Below the pieces are notes generated by a model that was not told the DNA's origin, searched no databases, and worked only from the letters and a program-made list of their open reading frames with translations. From Cryobacterium ruanii (lineage in GTDB: Bacteria > Actinomycetota > Actinomycetes > Actinomycetales > Microbacteriaceae): a stretch of DNA of 64,000 nt. Shown here piece after piece: positions 35,708 through 43,395 of this stretch; position 1 is the stretch's first letter; each line of letters begins with the position of its first letter. A program made the position numbers and the translations under genes. The stretch is from assembly GCF_004404055.1 (NCBI RefSeq), contig NZ_SOHK01000012.1, forward strand, positions 1 through 64,000, written 5' to 3'.

Positions 35708-36898
35708 ATGGCTCAGATGAACAAAGCGTCACGTAAAGGGAACCCCCTATGGACAGTGCGGGTGGATCGCCAGGAGTCGTTTCTGGGGCGAGCCATTCTC
35801 GCTGCCATACTCGATGGTGAGGCAGGGCGCCTCGTCAGGCGATCGTGGGGAGCGGTTATCAGGCCCACGAATAACCTCGACGCGCTGCGCCTGTTGTCCG
35901 CCCTGGCCGTGATTGTCGGCCATTCTTTCACCCTGACTGGCCTCGGCGCGGCCCCCCGGGTCCTCGGGATTCCCATCCATAGTCTGGGCCTGTACGCGTT
36001 CTTCGCAATCAGTGGTTACCTGATCGCGACCAGTTGGGCACACAATCCAGCCCTCGTGCCGTTCTTGGTGAACCGGACTCTACGGATCTTCCCCGCACTC
36101 GTGATCGTGGTCATGGTCACCGTCGTGCTGATCGGCCCGGTTGTCAGCTCGTTGGCCCCGGCGCAGTATTTCCGGGACGAAATGGTCTACCAGTACCTGC
36201 TCAACCTGGTGCTGACGGCCCAGTACGAGCTGCCCGGGGTCTTCGATGCCGGGCACCGGTCGACTGCGGTAAACGGGGTGCTTTGGACGCTCGGGCTCGA
36301 GTTCGTCTGCTACCTAGTCGTGGCCGTCATCGGCCTCCTTCTTCGCACCCGGTCCTCCTGGGGCTACCTCGTCTTCGGCCTGATCGCGCTCACGTTCGCC
36401 CTCGTTCCCGTCGCAAGTCCCGCTCTGGCGTGGGCGGGACCGGCCGGGACCACGTGGGTGTTCTTCGCCGTCGGCGCTCTCCTGAGCCGCGCCCCGGCGA
36501 GATCGCTCAATCTCAGGCTGGCGATCGGGGTCGTGACGCTGTGGGTCGCGATCACGCTTCTCGCCCCCACCGTGTCCCTCGCGGCGGCCTGGCTTGCGCT
36601 GCCGTATGTTCTCGTTGTGGCCGGACGGGCGTCGACTCCGGGGGTTCGCCGGGCCGCCCGATTCGGGGACCTCTCCTACGGCCTCTACCTGTGGGGGTTC
36701 CTCGTCCAGCAACTCGTCATCGACTGGTTCGGCATTCTGCCCTGGTCGATGAACATAGCCATCGTGACGGCGACGACCGCGGCCATCGCCGCACTGTCGT
36801 GGCACTTGGTGGAGAAGCGTGCTCTTTCCCACAAGATCCACCGGGTCACGACGCGACCCCCGGGAGATCCCCGAACGGTGTCAGCCGTCCCCGTCTGA
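35708..36898 (+). CDS. Acyltransferase family 3 membrane protein
   Basis: 396 residues with about ten membrane helices. The N-terminal NNLDALRLLSALAVIVGHSF has the catalytic His of the acyltransferase-3 (OafA/YrhL) family. Later motifs include RTLRIFPAL and VNGVLWTLGLEFVCYLV. Such enzymes O-acetylate surface sugars at the membrane. The predicted N-terminus (first ~15 residues) overlaps a copy of the dispersed repeat, so the true start may be GTG 35757 or a later codon. The stop overlaps the convergent glycosyltransferase gene by 18 nt. Confidence 0.8.
   Translation: MAQMNKASRKGNPLWTVRVDRQESFLGRAILAAILDGEAGRLVRRSWGAVIRPTNNLDALRLLSALAVIVGHSFTLTGLGAAPRVLGIPIHSLGLYAFFAISGYLIATSWAHNPALVPFLVNRTLRIFPALVIVVMVTVVLIGPVVSSLAPAQYFRDEMVYQYLLNLVLTAQYELPGVFDAGHRSTAVNGVLWTLGLEFVCYLVVAVIGLLLRTRSSWGYLVFGLIALTFALVPVASPALAWAGPAGTTWVFFAVGALLSRAPARSLNLRLAIGVVTLWVAITLLAPTVSLAAAWLALPYVLVVAGRASTPGVRRAARFGDLSYGLYLWGFLVQQLVIDWFGILPWSMNIAIVTATTAAIAALSWHLVEKRALSHKIHRVTTRPPGDPRTVSAVPV
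35732..35757 (+). repeat. Dispersed hairpin repeat, copy 9, inside a predicted gene start
   Basis: CGTAAAGGGAACCCCC then TATGGACAGT matches the consensus with one deletion and a few changes. It falls inside the first codons of the acyltransferase frame. Confidence 0.45.
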
Positions 36899-38380
36899 GA
36901 TCGGCGGGAGCTCGTACAGGGCAATGACTGAGCGGTTGGTCTGGTGAGGTTGCTGCTCGACATATCCCAGAGGGAGCAGCAGGTCGTTGGTTTCGACCAT
37001 CGAGGTACCGGCCTGAACCACCCAGATGCGGTCCACGTCTGCCAGGTGCGAGCGGATGTCGGGCCAGGCGACTGTCACATCGGAGAAGGTCCCAGTCGTT
37101 GTGAACGGGGCAATGAAGGCGATGTCCTGCACGTGCGCGAACTGGTCTGGATACGCATACAGGGCCTGCCGTGGCCGGAGCGTGACACTGCCGGTGTCCT
37201 GCAGGTAGATGGCGTCGCCGGGCAGTGCCTGAGTGTCGATGTAGTCGGCGATCTGGGCCAGGTCGCTGCCCCCGTTCTTTCCGACCGGCCCGCGCTGAGC
37301 AAGATAGGTCGGAAGACCGGCCAGCGCGACCGCGCCGACGAGGATCCACGTCACCCCGGTACGGGGTGTGCGGGTGAACGCGACCGCGAGAAGGATCGCC
37401 ATCCCCGGGACCGTGAACGACAGATACCTCGCCGTGTAGAGCGGACCGATGACCGCATCCGCGACCAAGAGCAGCACCAACGGGACAACAACCCAGACGG
37501 CGGCCAAGCGCAGCAGGCCCCCGTCTCGGCTGGCCAGGACCCGGCGACCGCGCACCGCCAGGACGAAGATCGTGACCCATGCGATCGCCGCGACCAGCCA
37601 GGAACTGTCGAAGGCGGGCTCAACCAGAATCGTCCACACATTCACCACGGGCTGATCCGAGAGCCACGCGATCTGCTCCTTCTGCCCCACACTGACGACC
37701 AGCAGCGGAACACACGCGACGACCACCACGAGCGCTGCGACTGCCCACCTGGTCATCACCATGCGGGTGCGATGATCCAGCAGAAGCACGACCGCGTGCA
37801 CGGCCAGAAGCAGCACCGAGTACAGGAACAGGTACGTTCCGGTGACGACGGCCAGCGCGTAGAAGGTCCACCACGGCCAGGACGGTCGCCGGGCCGCGAT
37901 CAGCAGAATGAGGGTGGCCCAGACGGCAACCGCCGCACTCAACGCAAAAGACCGCGCCTCGATACCCATGTAGGTAGTGCGAGGCAGGATCGCGAAGAGA
38001 ACCCCGGCCACCACGCCCACACGGGGGCCCCCGACAGAGGCGACCAACAGGACGATACCGGCCGCCGCGGCGCCGACCGCGAGGGCGGACAGCGACCTCG
38101 TCGAAAACTCCGACTCCCCGAACACCCCCACCCACACCTTCATGACCGAGTAGTACCCGGTGTGGACCGCGTCCTTCTGCCCAAGAAAGGCGAACAACTC
38201 CGCCCAGCTCAACCGCGCCGCACGGAGAGTGGCGACCTCGTCGCTCCAATACGACGGCACCCCCGACGCGAGCAGAGAGACGAGGGCGGCAAATACGCCG
38301 ACCAGGCCGGCCGAACGTCTCCCCCGATGCGGCTGGTCACGCGCATCGTCTACATGGAACGGTTCTAGAATCGCGCGCAC
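36881..38380 (-). CDS. Membrane glycosyltransferase of the PMT/GT39-like fold
   Basis: 499 residues with about 11-12 membrane helices followed by a soluble C-terminal part. The first loop has PSYWSDEVATLRAARL, the acidic Asp-Glu motif of GT-C enzymes such as mannosyl- and arabinosyltransferases, and LFAFLGQKDAVHTGYYSVMKVWVGVFGESEFSTRSLSAL, as in actinobacterial 'glycosyltransferase family 39' proteins. They use lipid-linked sugars on the outer membrane face. With the neighbouring acyltransferase it may modify an envelope glycan. It converges with that gene with an 18-nt overlap. Confidence 0.75.
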   Translation of the reverse strand: MRAILEPFHVDDARDQPHRGRRSAGLVGVFAALVSLLASGVPSYWSDEVATLRAARLSWAELFAFLGQKDAVHTGYYSVMKVWVGVFGESEFSTRSLSALAVGAAAAGIVLLVASVGGPRVGVVAGVLFAILPRTTYMGIEARSFALSAAVAVWATLILLIAARRPSWPWWTFYALAVVTGTYLFLYSVLLLAVHAVVLLLDHRTRMVMTRWAVAALVVVVACVPLLVVSVGQKEQIAWLSDQPVVNVWTILVEPAFDSSWLVAAIAWVTIFVLAVRGRRVLASRDGGLLRLAAVWVVVPLVLLLVADAVIGPLYTARYLSFTVPGMAILLAVAFTRTPRTGVTWILVGAVALAGLPTYLAQRGPVGKNGGSDLAQIADYIDTQALPGDAIYLQDTGSVTLRPRQALYAYPDQFAHVQDIAFIAPFTTTGTFSDVTVAWPDIRSHLADVDRIWVVQAGTSMVETNDLLLPLGYVEQQPHQTNRSVIALYELPPISDGDG

Positions 38381-38547
38381 ACATCCCCCGGCTCAATACC
38401 CGAGCCTAGCTCGACCTCTCAGCCAGACCCTCAAACATCCGCATGACCACAACTACCTCGATCGGCGGTCAGCGAACATCACTAACGCTGTCCGTAAGGG
38501 GGACGGCGACCGGGGCACCGTCGCATCACCGTCGTAGATTCGGTTCC

Positions 38548-39231
38548 CTACAGTGCCGAGAGAGCGATTGTCCCGTAAGACCCGTCTGAGAAAATGCCCG
38601 GTGAAGGGACGCGATACGGGGCACGTTCGGACGCCTCCGATAACTCACCGGCGAGGTCCAAGGCCCGCGATCGGCGATAGAAAGTTGCTCGAGACATTCC
38701 GAGATCGCGGGCAACTGTTGTTGCGGTCTCTCCGCCGTCGATGAGTCGGCGGGCGTTGCGGATTTGGCTGTCGGTGATGAGGCGCGGGCGGCCGCCAAGA
38801 TCTTTGCCGGCTTCGCGGCGTTTGTTGATGGAGTCGACAACACGCTCTCGTTTGATGTCGTGTTCCATCTGCCCGAGCGCCGCCATGATCGTGAACAGCA
38901 TGGACCCCATCGGTGTCGCCGTGTCGACGTCGCCGCCGCCGAGGTTCAGCACGCGAAGGCCGGCACCGCGGCCGCGAAGCTCTTCAGCAAAAGCGAGCAT
39001 GTTCTGCGTTGACCGGCCCAGCCGGTCGAGGGTCGTGATGACGAGAGTGTCACCGTCTTCGAGAGCATCGAGGGCCTGGTCGAAGTGTGGTCGTGATGCT
39101 CGAGCGCCGGAGATCCCGTGGTCGACGTACAGGTCGTCGCGCCGCACGCCGGCGGCCAAGATATCCACTTGTTGCCGGTCGGTGGATTGTTGGCGCGTGG
39201 ATACGCGCGCGTAGCCGATCAGCTTCGTCAC
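38548..39231 (-). CDS. Serine resolvase/invertase
   Basis: 227 residues. The catalytic domain starts IGYARVSTRQQ with the nucleophile Ser, then VDHGISGARASRPHFDQAL, TLDRLGRS (Arg motif) and MAALGQMEHDIKRERV; the helix-turn-helix is GETATTVARDLGMSRATFYRRSRAL. It starts with GTG 39231, 6 nt behind AGGAG. The C-terminal tail of about 35 residues after the HTH is unusually long. A decayed second copy of this tail is at 47295-47441. It likely resolves or inverts DNA of a mobile element; the upstream gap may hold its res site. Confidence 0.85.
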   Translation of the reverse strand: MTKLIGYARVSTRQQSTDRQQVDILAAGVRRDDLYVDHGISGARASRPHFDQALDALEDGDTLVITTLDRLGRSTQNMLAFAEELRGRGAGLRVLNLGGGDVDTATPMGSMLFTIMAALGQMEHDIKRERVVDSINKRREAGKDLGGRPRLITDSQIRNARRLIDGGETATTVARDLGMSRATFYRRSRALDLAGELSEASERAPYRVPSPGIFSDGSYGTIALSAL

Positions 39232-39754
39232 ATTTCTCCTGAGGTGTCTCGTAACTAACGGTGTGGACTGCAATTACAACAGGAGGTTGTGCGACGTAGT
39301 TATAAGACTCGCCGTGTCGCCACATTCCGGCGATCTGCAAGGGCGAAAATGGGGGGTCGTGAGACGTCTTATATCCCTAGGGTTTCGAGACAGCCGTTTC
39401 GTGGAATGGCGGAGTTTTCCAGGGCAGGGCAGTTGTCGCGACCGCAGTTGATGCCACGGTCGCGTTTACGCCGGCACGACAGTGTGCTTATGGGCCGAGA
39501 AATATTTCCGTCGTGAGGGGGGTGTTCGATTAACTGGCTGCGGCCGGTGGCCACTATGCGATCGCGGACATCGCAGGATCGAATAGGCCGCTTTTTGGCC
39601 TCCGGGCGAGGCACATCAAGGGCGACTTCTTGGCAGGTTCCTCTGACGAGTCAGACTACGGTGCTGACCAACGGGTGATAGCGGCAGCTAGCATAATTCT
39701 GCCGCATCACCGTGGGTCAGCATCCGCAGCCTGACAGGTGTTGTTCGTATCGGG
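39232..39754. other. Gap upstream of the resolvase; possible res region
   Basis: About 520 bp with no gene. Near the resolvase start there are related AT-rich segments: TCTCGTAACTAACGG (39247), CGACGTAGTTATAAGAC (39292) and GAGACGTCTTATAT (39360). They resemble half-sites spaced over about 120 bp, as in a res site, but I could not prove the pairing. Confidence 0.35.
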
Positions 39755-40390
39755 CTAGATGAAGCTGTGTCGCGCGAGGCAGTCGAGGTAGTAGACGAAG
39801 GCTTCGTCGTTTACGTCGCCAGTTTTCATCGAGTAGTAATTTTGGTCAGTTTCTGTTCCAGTCTCTCTGTATCCGGTCAGCGCGGTCATGTACGTCGTTA
39901 GGTGGTCAGACATCCCATAAACCTTGGCACCAGTGACGAGGCCGTCTTCTTGCTCGAGCACGATGGAGGTGCGTTGGCCCACCAAATGTTGAGTGTTTAG
40001 AAGGTTGTATGCCAGCCAAGACGCGTCTCCAAGAGGCGCCGTTCCAAGATCGTCAGTGTCACTGCCCGAAGTTTCTTGAAGGAAGAGTCCCCGCCAGCTT
40101 TCATCGTACGTATCAGGACCAACATCTTTCATTTCCTTCTCTTCTGCGCTGTACAGGCGGGATAGGACGTCCGGATGAGTGATCGTGTAGAGCGAGTAGA
40201 TCAAGTCCTCGCGGACTTCTCCATCGTTCGAATAGTCAGTGCGTGTAATGGCCTCGAGCGGGATTTCATATGCACAAAAACCCTGTTTCAAGTGTTCTTC
40301 AACGGCGTCCGTTGTCCATCGCTGAGGATTGGTCTTCTTCCACCGTGCCAGGAGGTCTGAACGGTCGTCAGCTTCGTGATTGTCCATCAA
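39755..40390 (-). CDS. Unknown acidic protein, third gene of the subtilase operon
   Basis: 211 residues, soluble and strongly acidic (many Asp and Glu), without signal peptide or membrane helix: NHEADDRSDLLARWKKTNPQRW, YSLYTITHPDVLSRLY, YYSMKTGDVNDEAFVYYLDCLARHSFI. Its start overlaps the stop of the toxin-like gene by 4 nt, so it is made together with it. A cytoplasmic acidic protein coupled to a secreted toxin-like protein would fit an immunity or maturation factor; that is inference. I know no family for it. Base composition is less GC-rich than the chromosome, suggesting transfer. Confidence 0.55.
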   Translation of the reverse strand: MMDNHEADDRSDLLARWKKTNPQRWTTDAVEEHLKQGFCAYEIPLEAITRTDYSNDGEVREDLIYSLYTITHPDVLSRLYSAEEKEMKDVGPDTYDESWRGLFLQETSGSDTDDLGTAPLGDASWLAYNLLNTQHLVGQRTSIVLEQEDGLVTGAKVYGMSDHLTTYMTALTGYRETGTETDQNYYSMKTGDVNDEAFVYYLDCLARHSFI

Positions 40391-41226
40391 TTGGGTAGTC
40401 CGAAAAAGGCGTGCATTGCGGGGGTGCGGTTGCTCGGGTGGAAGTGTGCGAATTTTCCGCGACCGCCCGAATCGCGCTCAGGTCCGACTACGGCCAGGCC
40501 GTTTTTGATTCCTTTCGCAACTGCGAGCGCGCCGGCCTCGCTGCGAGACCACGTGTCTTTCCCCCCGCGGCCCCATGTGATGGCCGCGGAAAGCGACATA
40601 CCATTTGCAAGCACGAGTTTGCCGTTTAGAATCATTGCGCGGAAATGTTGGTAGCTTGATCCCTTTTTATTGAGGGCATCGATTGCGTTAGTGGCTGCGA
40701 TCCACGTAACACCAGCGACGATGACAACTGCAGATGCCACCAGGAGTGTTTTCAAGATCTCTAGAGCGATAGGTATTCCCAGAACCAGTACTGGCACGAA
40801 GGCGGCATAGCCCACGTCATCGGCATATGATTCTGTCTCACCAGTGGCCAGGTCTGTCATGGTGAACGAGGTGGCTTCGTCGTTCAACTCTTGTATCTGG
40901 ATGGAGTAGTTGGCGTTGTAGTCGGTGTCGATGCTCCCTAGAGAAAAAAGAGCGCTACTGTCCTCAAACGACAACGTTGTCAGCGCCGTGACAGGTTCGC
41001 CAGATCCCAAATCCGATGTCGTCTCGACTGAGATTTTAGTGAGCGAGGCGTCCACGTCTTCCAGTGTCAATCCTGCGTCGTTGAAAGCGGATTCAAGCTT
41101 TTCCTCGTCAACCATCCCGCTGCCTGAAGCTTCTACCGGGGCAGAGCTGGTCTCTGCGAACGCGGGCGAGTAAGCGAATCCAGAGAGCAGCAGCGCCGCT
41201 ACGACTCCGATGGCGATCTTTTTCAT
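40387..41226 (-). CDS. Secreted toxin-like protein with SAR2788-like C-terminal motif
   Basis: 279 residues. There is a signal peptide (MKKIAIGVVAALLLSGF, cleavage after AFA near residue 24), an acidic region, then a hydrophobic segment at about 137-178 (AAFVPVLVLGIPIALEILKTL, then LLVASAVVIVAGVTWIAA) able to form a membrane hairpin. The C-terminal about 85 residues have AGALAVAKGIKNGLAVVGPE, then KFAHFHPSNRTPAMHAFFG. This His-x-His...His-x-Phe-Phe-Gly ending resembles SAR2788-type and related putative toxins of Gram-positive bacteria. It overlaps the subtilase gene by 4 nt on one side and the acidic protein on the other. The toxin role is inferred. Confidence 0.5.
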   Translation of the reverse strand: MKKIAIGVVAALLLSGFAYSPAFAETSSAPVEASGSGMVDEEKLESAFNDAGLTLEDVDASLTKISVETTSDLGSGEPVTALTTLSFEDSSALFSLGSIDTDYNANYSIQIQELNDEATSFTMTDLATGETESYADDVGYAAFVPVLVLGIPIALEILKTLLVASAVVIVAGVTWIAATNAIDALNKKGSSYQHFRAMILNGKLVLANGMSLSAAITWGRGGKDTWSRSEAGALAVAKGIKNGLAVVGPERDSGGRGKFAHFHPSNRTPAMHAFFGLPN

Positions 41227-41930
41227 TGATTGTCTTCCTTTGATTGGTGAGCGATCAGTGCGGACAGGGTGGAATCGGGTTTAGCTACGCCGAGCAAGCT
41301 TTTCAAGATTTGATTCGAGGTCATTGCTGCAGCCGCTGACGTCCCGGTGACAAGCTGCCGGGCCCCCGTGCGGTCGACCGCGGGAATGTCTTCACCGGGT
41401 GCGAAGTAATTCACATGGTCAATAGCCGAGAAGCTTGATGGATGGCCCGCGGCATCTAATGAGCCGACGGAAATAACTCCCGGGTATCGGGCGGGGTAGC
41501 CCGCCCCCATCCCTTGGTTGTTTCCAGCAGCCGCGACCACCACGATTCCCGATTCAACGGCGCGTTTCACCGAGTCACGTAAGGCCCGGGTGTCCGTCCC
41601 GATCGCGATGCTGACGTTAATGACGTCCACCTGGTCCCGGATAGCTTGCTCTATAGCGTCCGCAACGTCCTCCGCCGACGCGGTTCCTGCAGTGAAGACG
41701 GAGTAACTAATCCAAGTGACTCGATGGGCCCACGCAGGACAGCTATCCTCATCGATTCCTGCTGCGATCGATGCGACTAAAGTGCCGTGCCCTTGGTCGT
41801 CGGCGTCAGTATCGAAAACATGAAAACAGCTAAAGTCGACGTTTTCATCTTTGAGGCCGCTATCGACGAGAGCGATCGCGACTGTGTCTCGAACCGCCGG
41901 CGTGATCGATGCCGATGAGCAACCTATCAA
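41223..41930 (-). CDS. Subtilisin-like S8 serine protease, probable lipoprotein
   Basis: At least 235 residues: Asp of IALVDSGL, His of DDQGHGTLVASI, Asn of AAAGNNQG and Ser of VTGTSAAAAM, the full subtilase triad. The only standard start in frame, TTG 41930, leaves just MIGCSS. Upstream in the same frame lies a perfect lipoprotein signal (RRRPAFLSTSIIVVTALLL then IGC), reaching back to a stop near 42027 without ATG, GTG or TTG. So the true start is non-standard, or the beginning has been damaged. It leads the three-gene operon and could process the toxin-like protein outside the cell. Confidence 0.7.
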   Translation of the reverse strand: MIGCSSASITPAVRDTVAIALVDSGLKDENVDFSCFHVFDTDADDQGHGTLVASIAAGIDEDSCPAWAHRVTWISYSVFTAGTASAEDVADAIEQAIRDQVDVINVSIAIGTDTRALRDSVKRAVESGIVVVAAAGNNQGMGAGYPARYPGVISVGSLDAAGHPSSFSAIDHVNYFAPGEDIPAVDRTGARQLVTGTSAAAAMTSNQILKSLLGVAKPDSTLSALIAHQSKEDNQ

Positions 41931-42489
41931 CAGAAGGGCTGTGACGACAATGATTGACGTCGAAAGGAACGCGGGGCGTCTGCGGGGACCCCTCGGAGAG
42001 AGGTCAAAACATGCGTTGCGTTGACTTCACGCGCGGAACAATTACCCCGGGCAGCGGTTCATTAAATGGCTGGTCTCGCAGGCGATACGATCCACCCGCC
42101 CATTTTCGAAACATCATTTTCCCCCCGATGCTCACGAACCAGATGTCGTGTGAAACTCAGATTGGCGGAGATAACTCGCGGCGTCAACTCCATCCGGAAA
42201 TAGTCAACGGAATTTTCATGTGGGCGACGATTAAGCGGCTATTTGAGTTCCGTCCTCGCCCAGCATGGGCATCTCTCTTTTTTCGATGTCGGTGAGTACT
42301 GAGTATTTGAGGACTTGAGCACCCACTCAATCGTGCGGTTCAGCACCTACCGGTATCAGTCCCTCGACCGTGCGCGACAGTCTGTCATTTACAGCCATGC
42401 CGACTTCTACAGATCCGACCATCTCGTCATTCAGTGGGCGAAACCCTGACGCCCGACGAGCGGGTCCAACTACTCCAAATCGTCAAAGG
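41931..42489. other. Upstream region of the subtilase operon and following gap
   Basis: The part to about 42027 encodes the likely lipoprotein signal of the subtilase gene on the minus strand. The rest has no gene I can support; it is relatively AT-rich and would hold the operon promoter. Confidence 0.4.
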
Positions 42490-42827
42490 GACGGGGACGA
42501 GCAGCTCCGACTGAGAAGGTTCCACTGCGCGCTTGTGGGCACGCCGAGGGGCGCCGTCCCTTGGTTCGTCAGCTCGCGGAGGATCTCGATGTCGCTCCTG
42601 GCACCGTCGCTAAGGCGTACAAAGTGCTTGAATCCGAGGGCTACCTCACTGCCCGCACTGGCGGAGTAACCCGGGTCAGCCGGAGCACAACGACGTCGCT
42701 CCCAGTGCTGGAAGCCCCTCGCCAACTTGCCAAGACCAGCACCCGTGCAGGCACTAGCCTGGACGGCACCATCCGCATCCTCCGTGCGATCTCGCACGAA
42801 GAATACTCCGAACCGGGACTGACCTGA
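42490..42827 (+). pseudogene. Decayed GntR-family (YtrA-like) regulator
   Basis: Two frames are needed. The first gives DEQLRLRRFHCALVGTPRG, matching the YEQLR...G-LP start of short GntR proteins. After a frameshift near 42550 the second gives RRPLVRQLAEDLDVAPGTVAKAYKVLESEGYL then TARTGGVTRV, the winged helix. The C-terminal 50 residues are not typical. So a small GntR gene has lost its frame and probably its start. Confidence 0.6.
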
Positions 42828-43395
42828 TGCGCTCTCAAGGCTGCCCGCACCCATGGAGATCCCCTCTACTCTCGAGTCTTCCACACATAGAAATGCCTGT
42901 TCCAGGTCGACCAGGCTGCCCCAGTTCTCACGACTGTGGTGTCTCATAACTGACCTGTTTCGTATCGCACGAGATACAAGACCCTGACTGCCCTTTGACG
43001 CAACGCAGAGAACCGGGTCGATGCGCCAAACAGCGATCACAGAACGCCGCCACTAAGCGCTAACACTCAATCAATTCCCAGATTAATCTCGACACATCCT
43101 TGACATTCATTCTTGTGGGCGTGACCCTGCTGGCGATTGGTTAGGGCTATGCCGGGTGCGTAGAGGCGATAGATTCCATTCGGAAGGACAATCCGAACGA
43201 TGGAACGCACGAGTTGCCTCCCACGCGTGTCTCACTCTCATGCCTGATGTCGGTGCTATTTCGGAGGTGATTAGCATCGCTGGTCGCCGCGCTGCTTCAT
43301 GTTGCGCCTTGACCAGTCCGCTTTTGCGGAGTCGGCCCAAATCCGGCAGGCTCAGCCTTGGCACTTGAATGTCAAGTTGTTGTCGAGGGGGACAA
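42828..43395. other. Non-coding stretch before the OLD-family gene
   Basis: About 570 bp. The open frames here are short and not protein-like. It would include the promoter of the OLD-family operon; I see no convincing -35/-10 pair. Confidence 0.4.

Noticed and set aside
36944-38368. Long plus-strand open frame (about 474 codons)
   Set aside because: It is the exact antisense of the glycosyltransferase gene; the residues are low-complexity (Asp, Arg, Gln, His-rich), as expected for a high-GC shadow frame.
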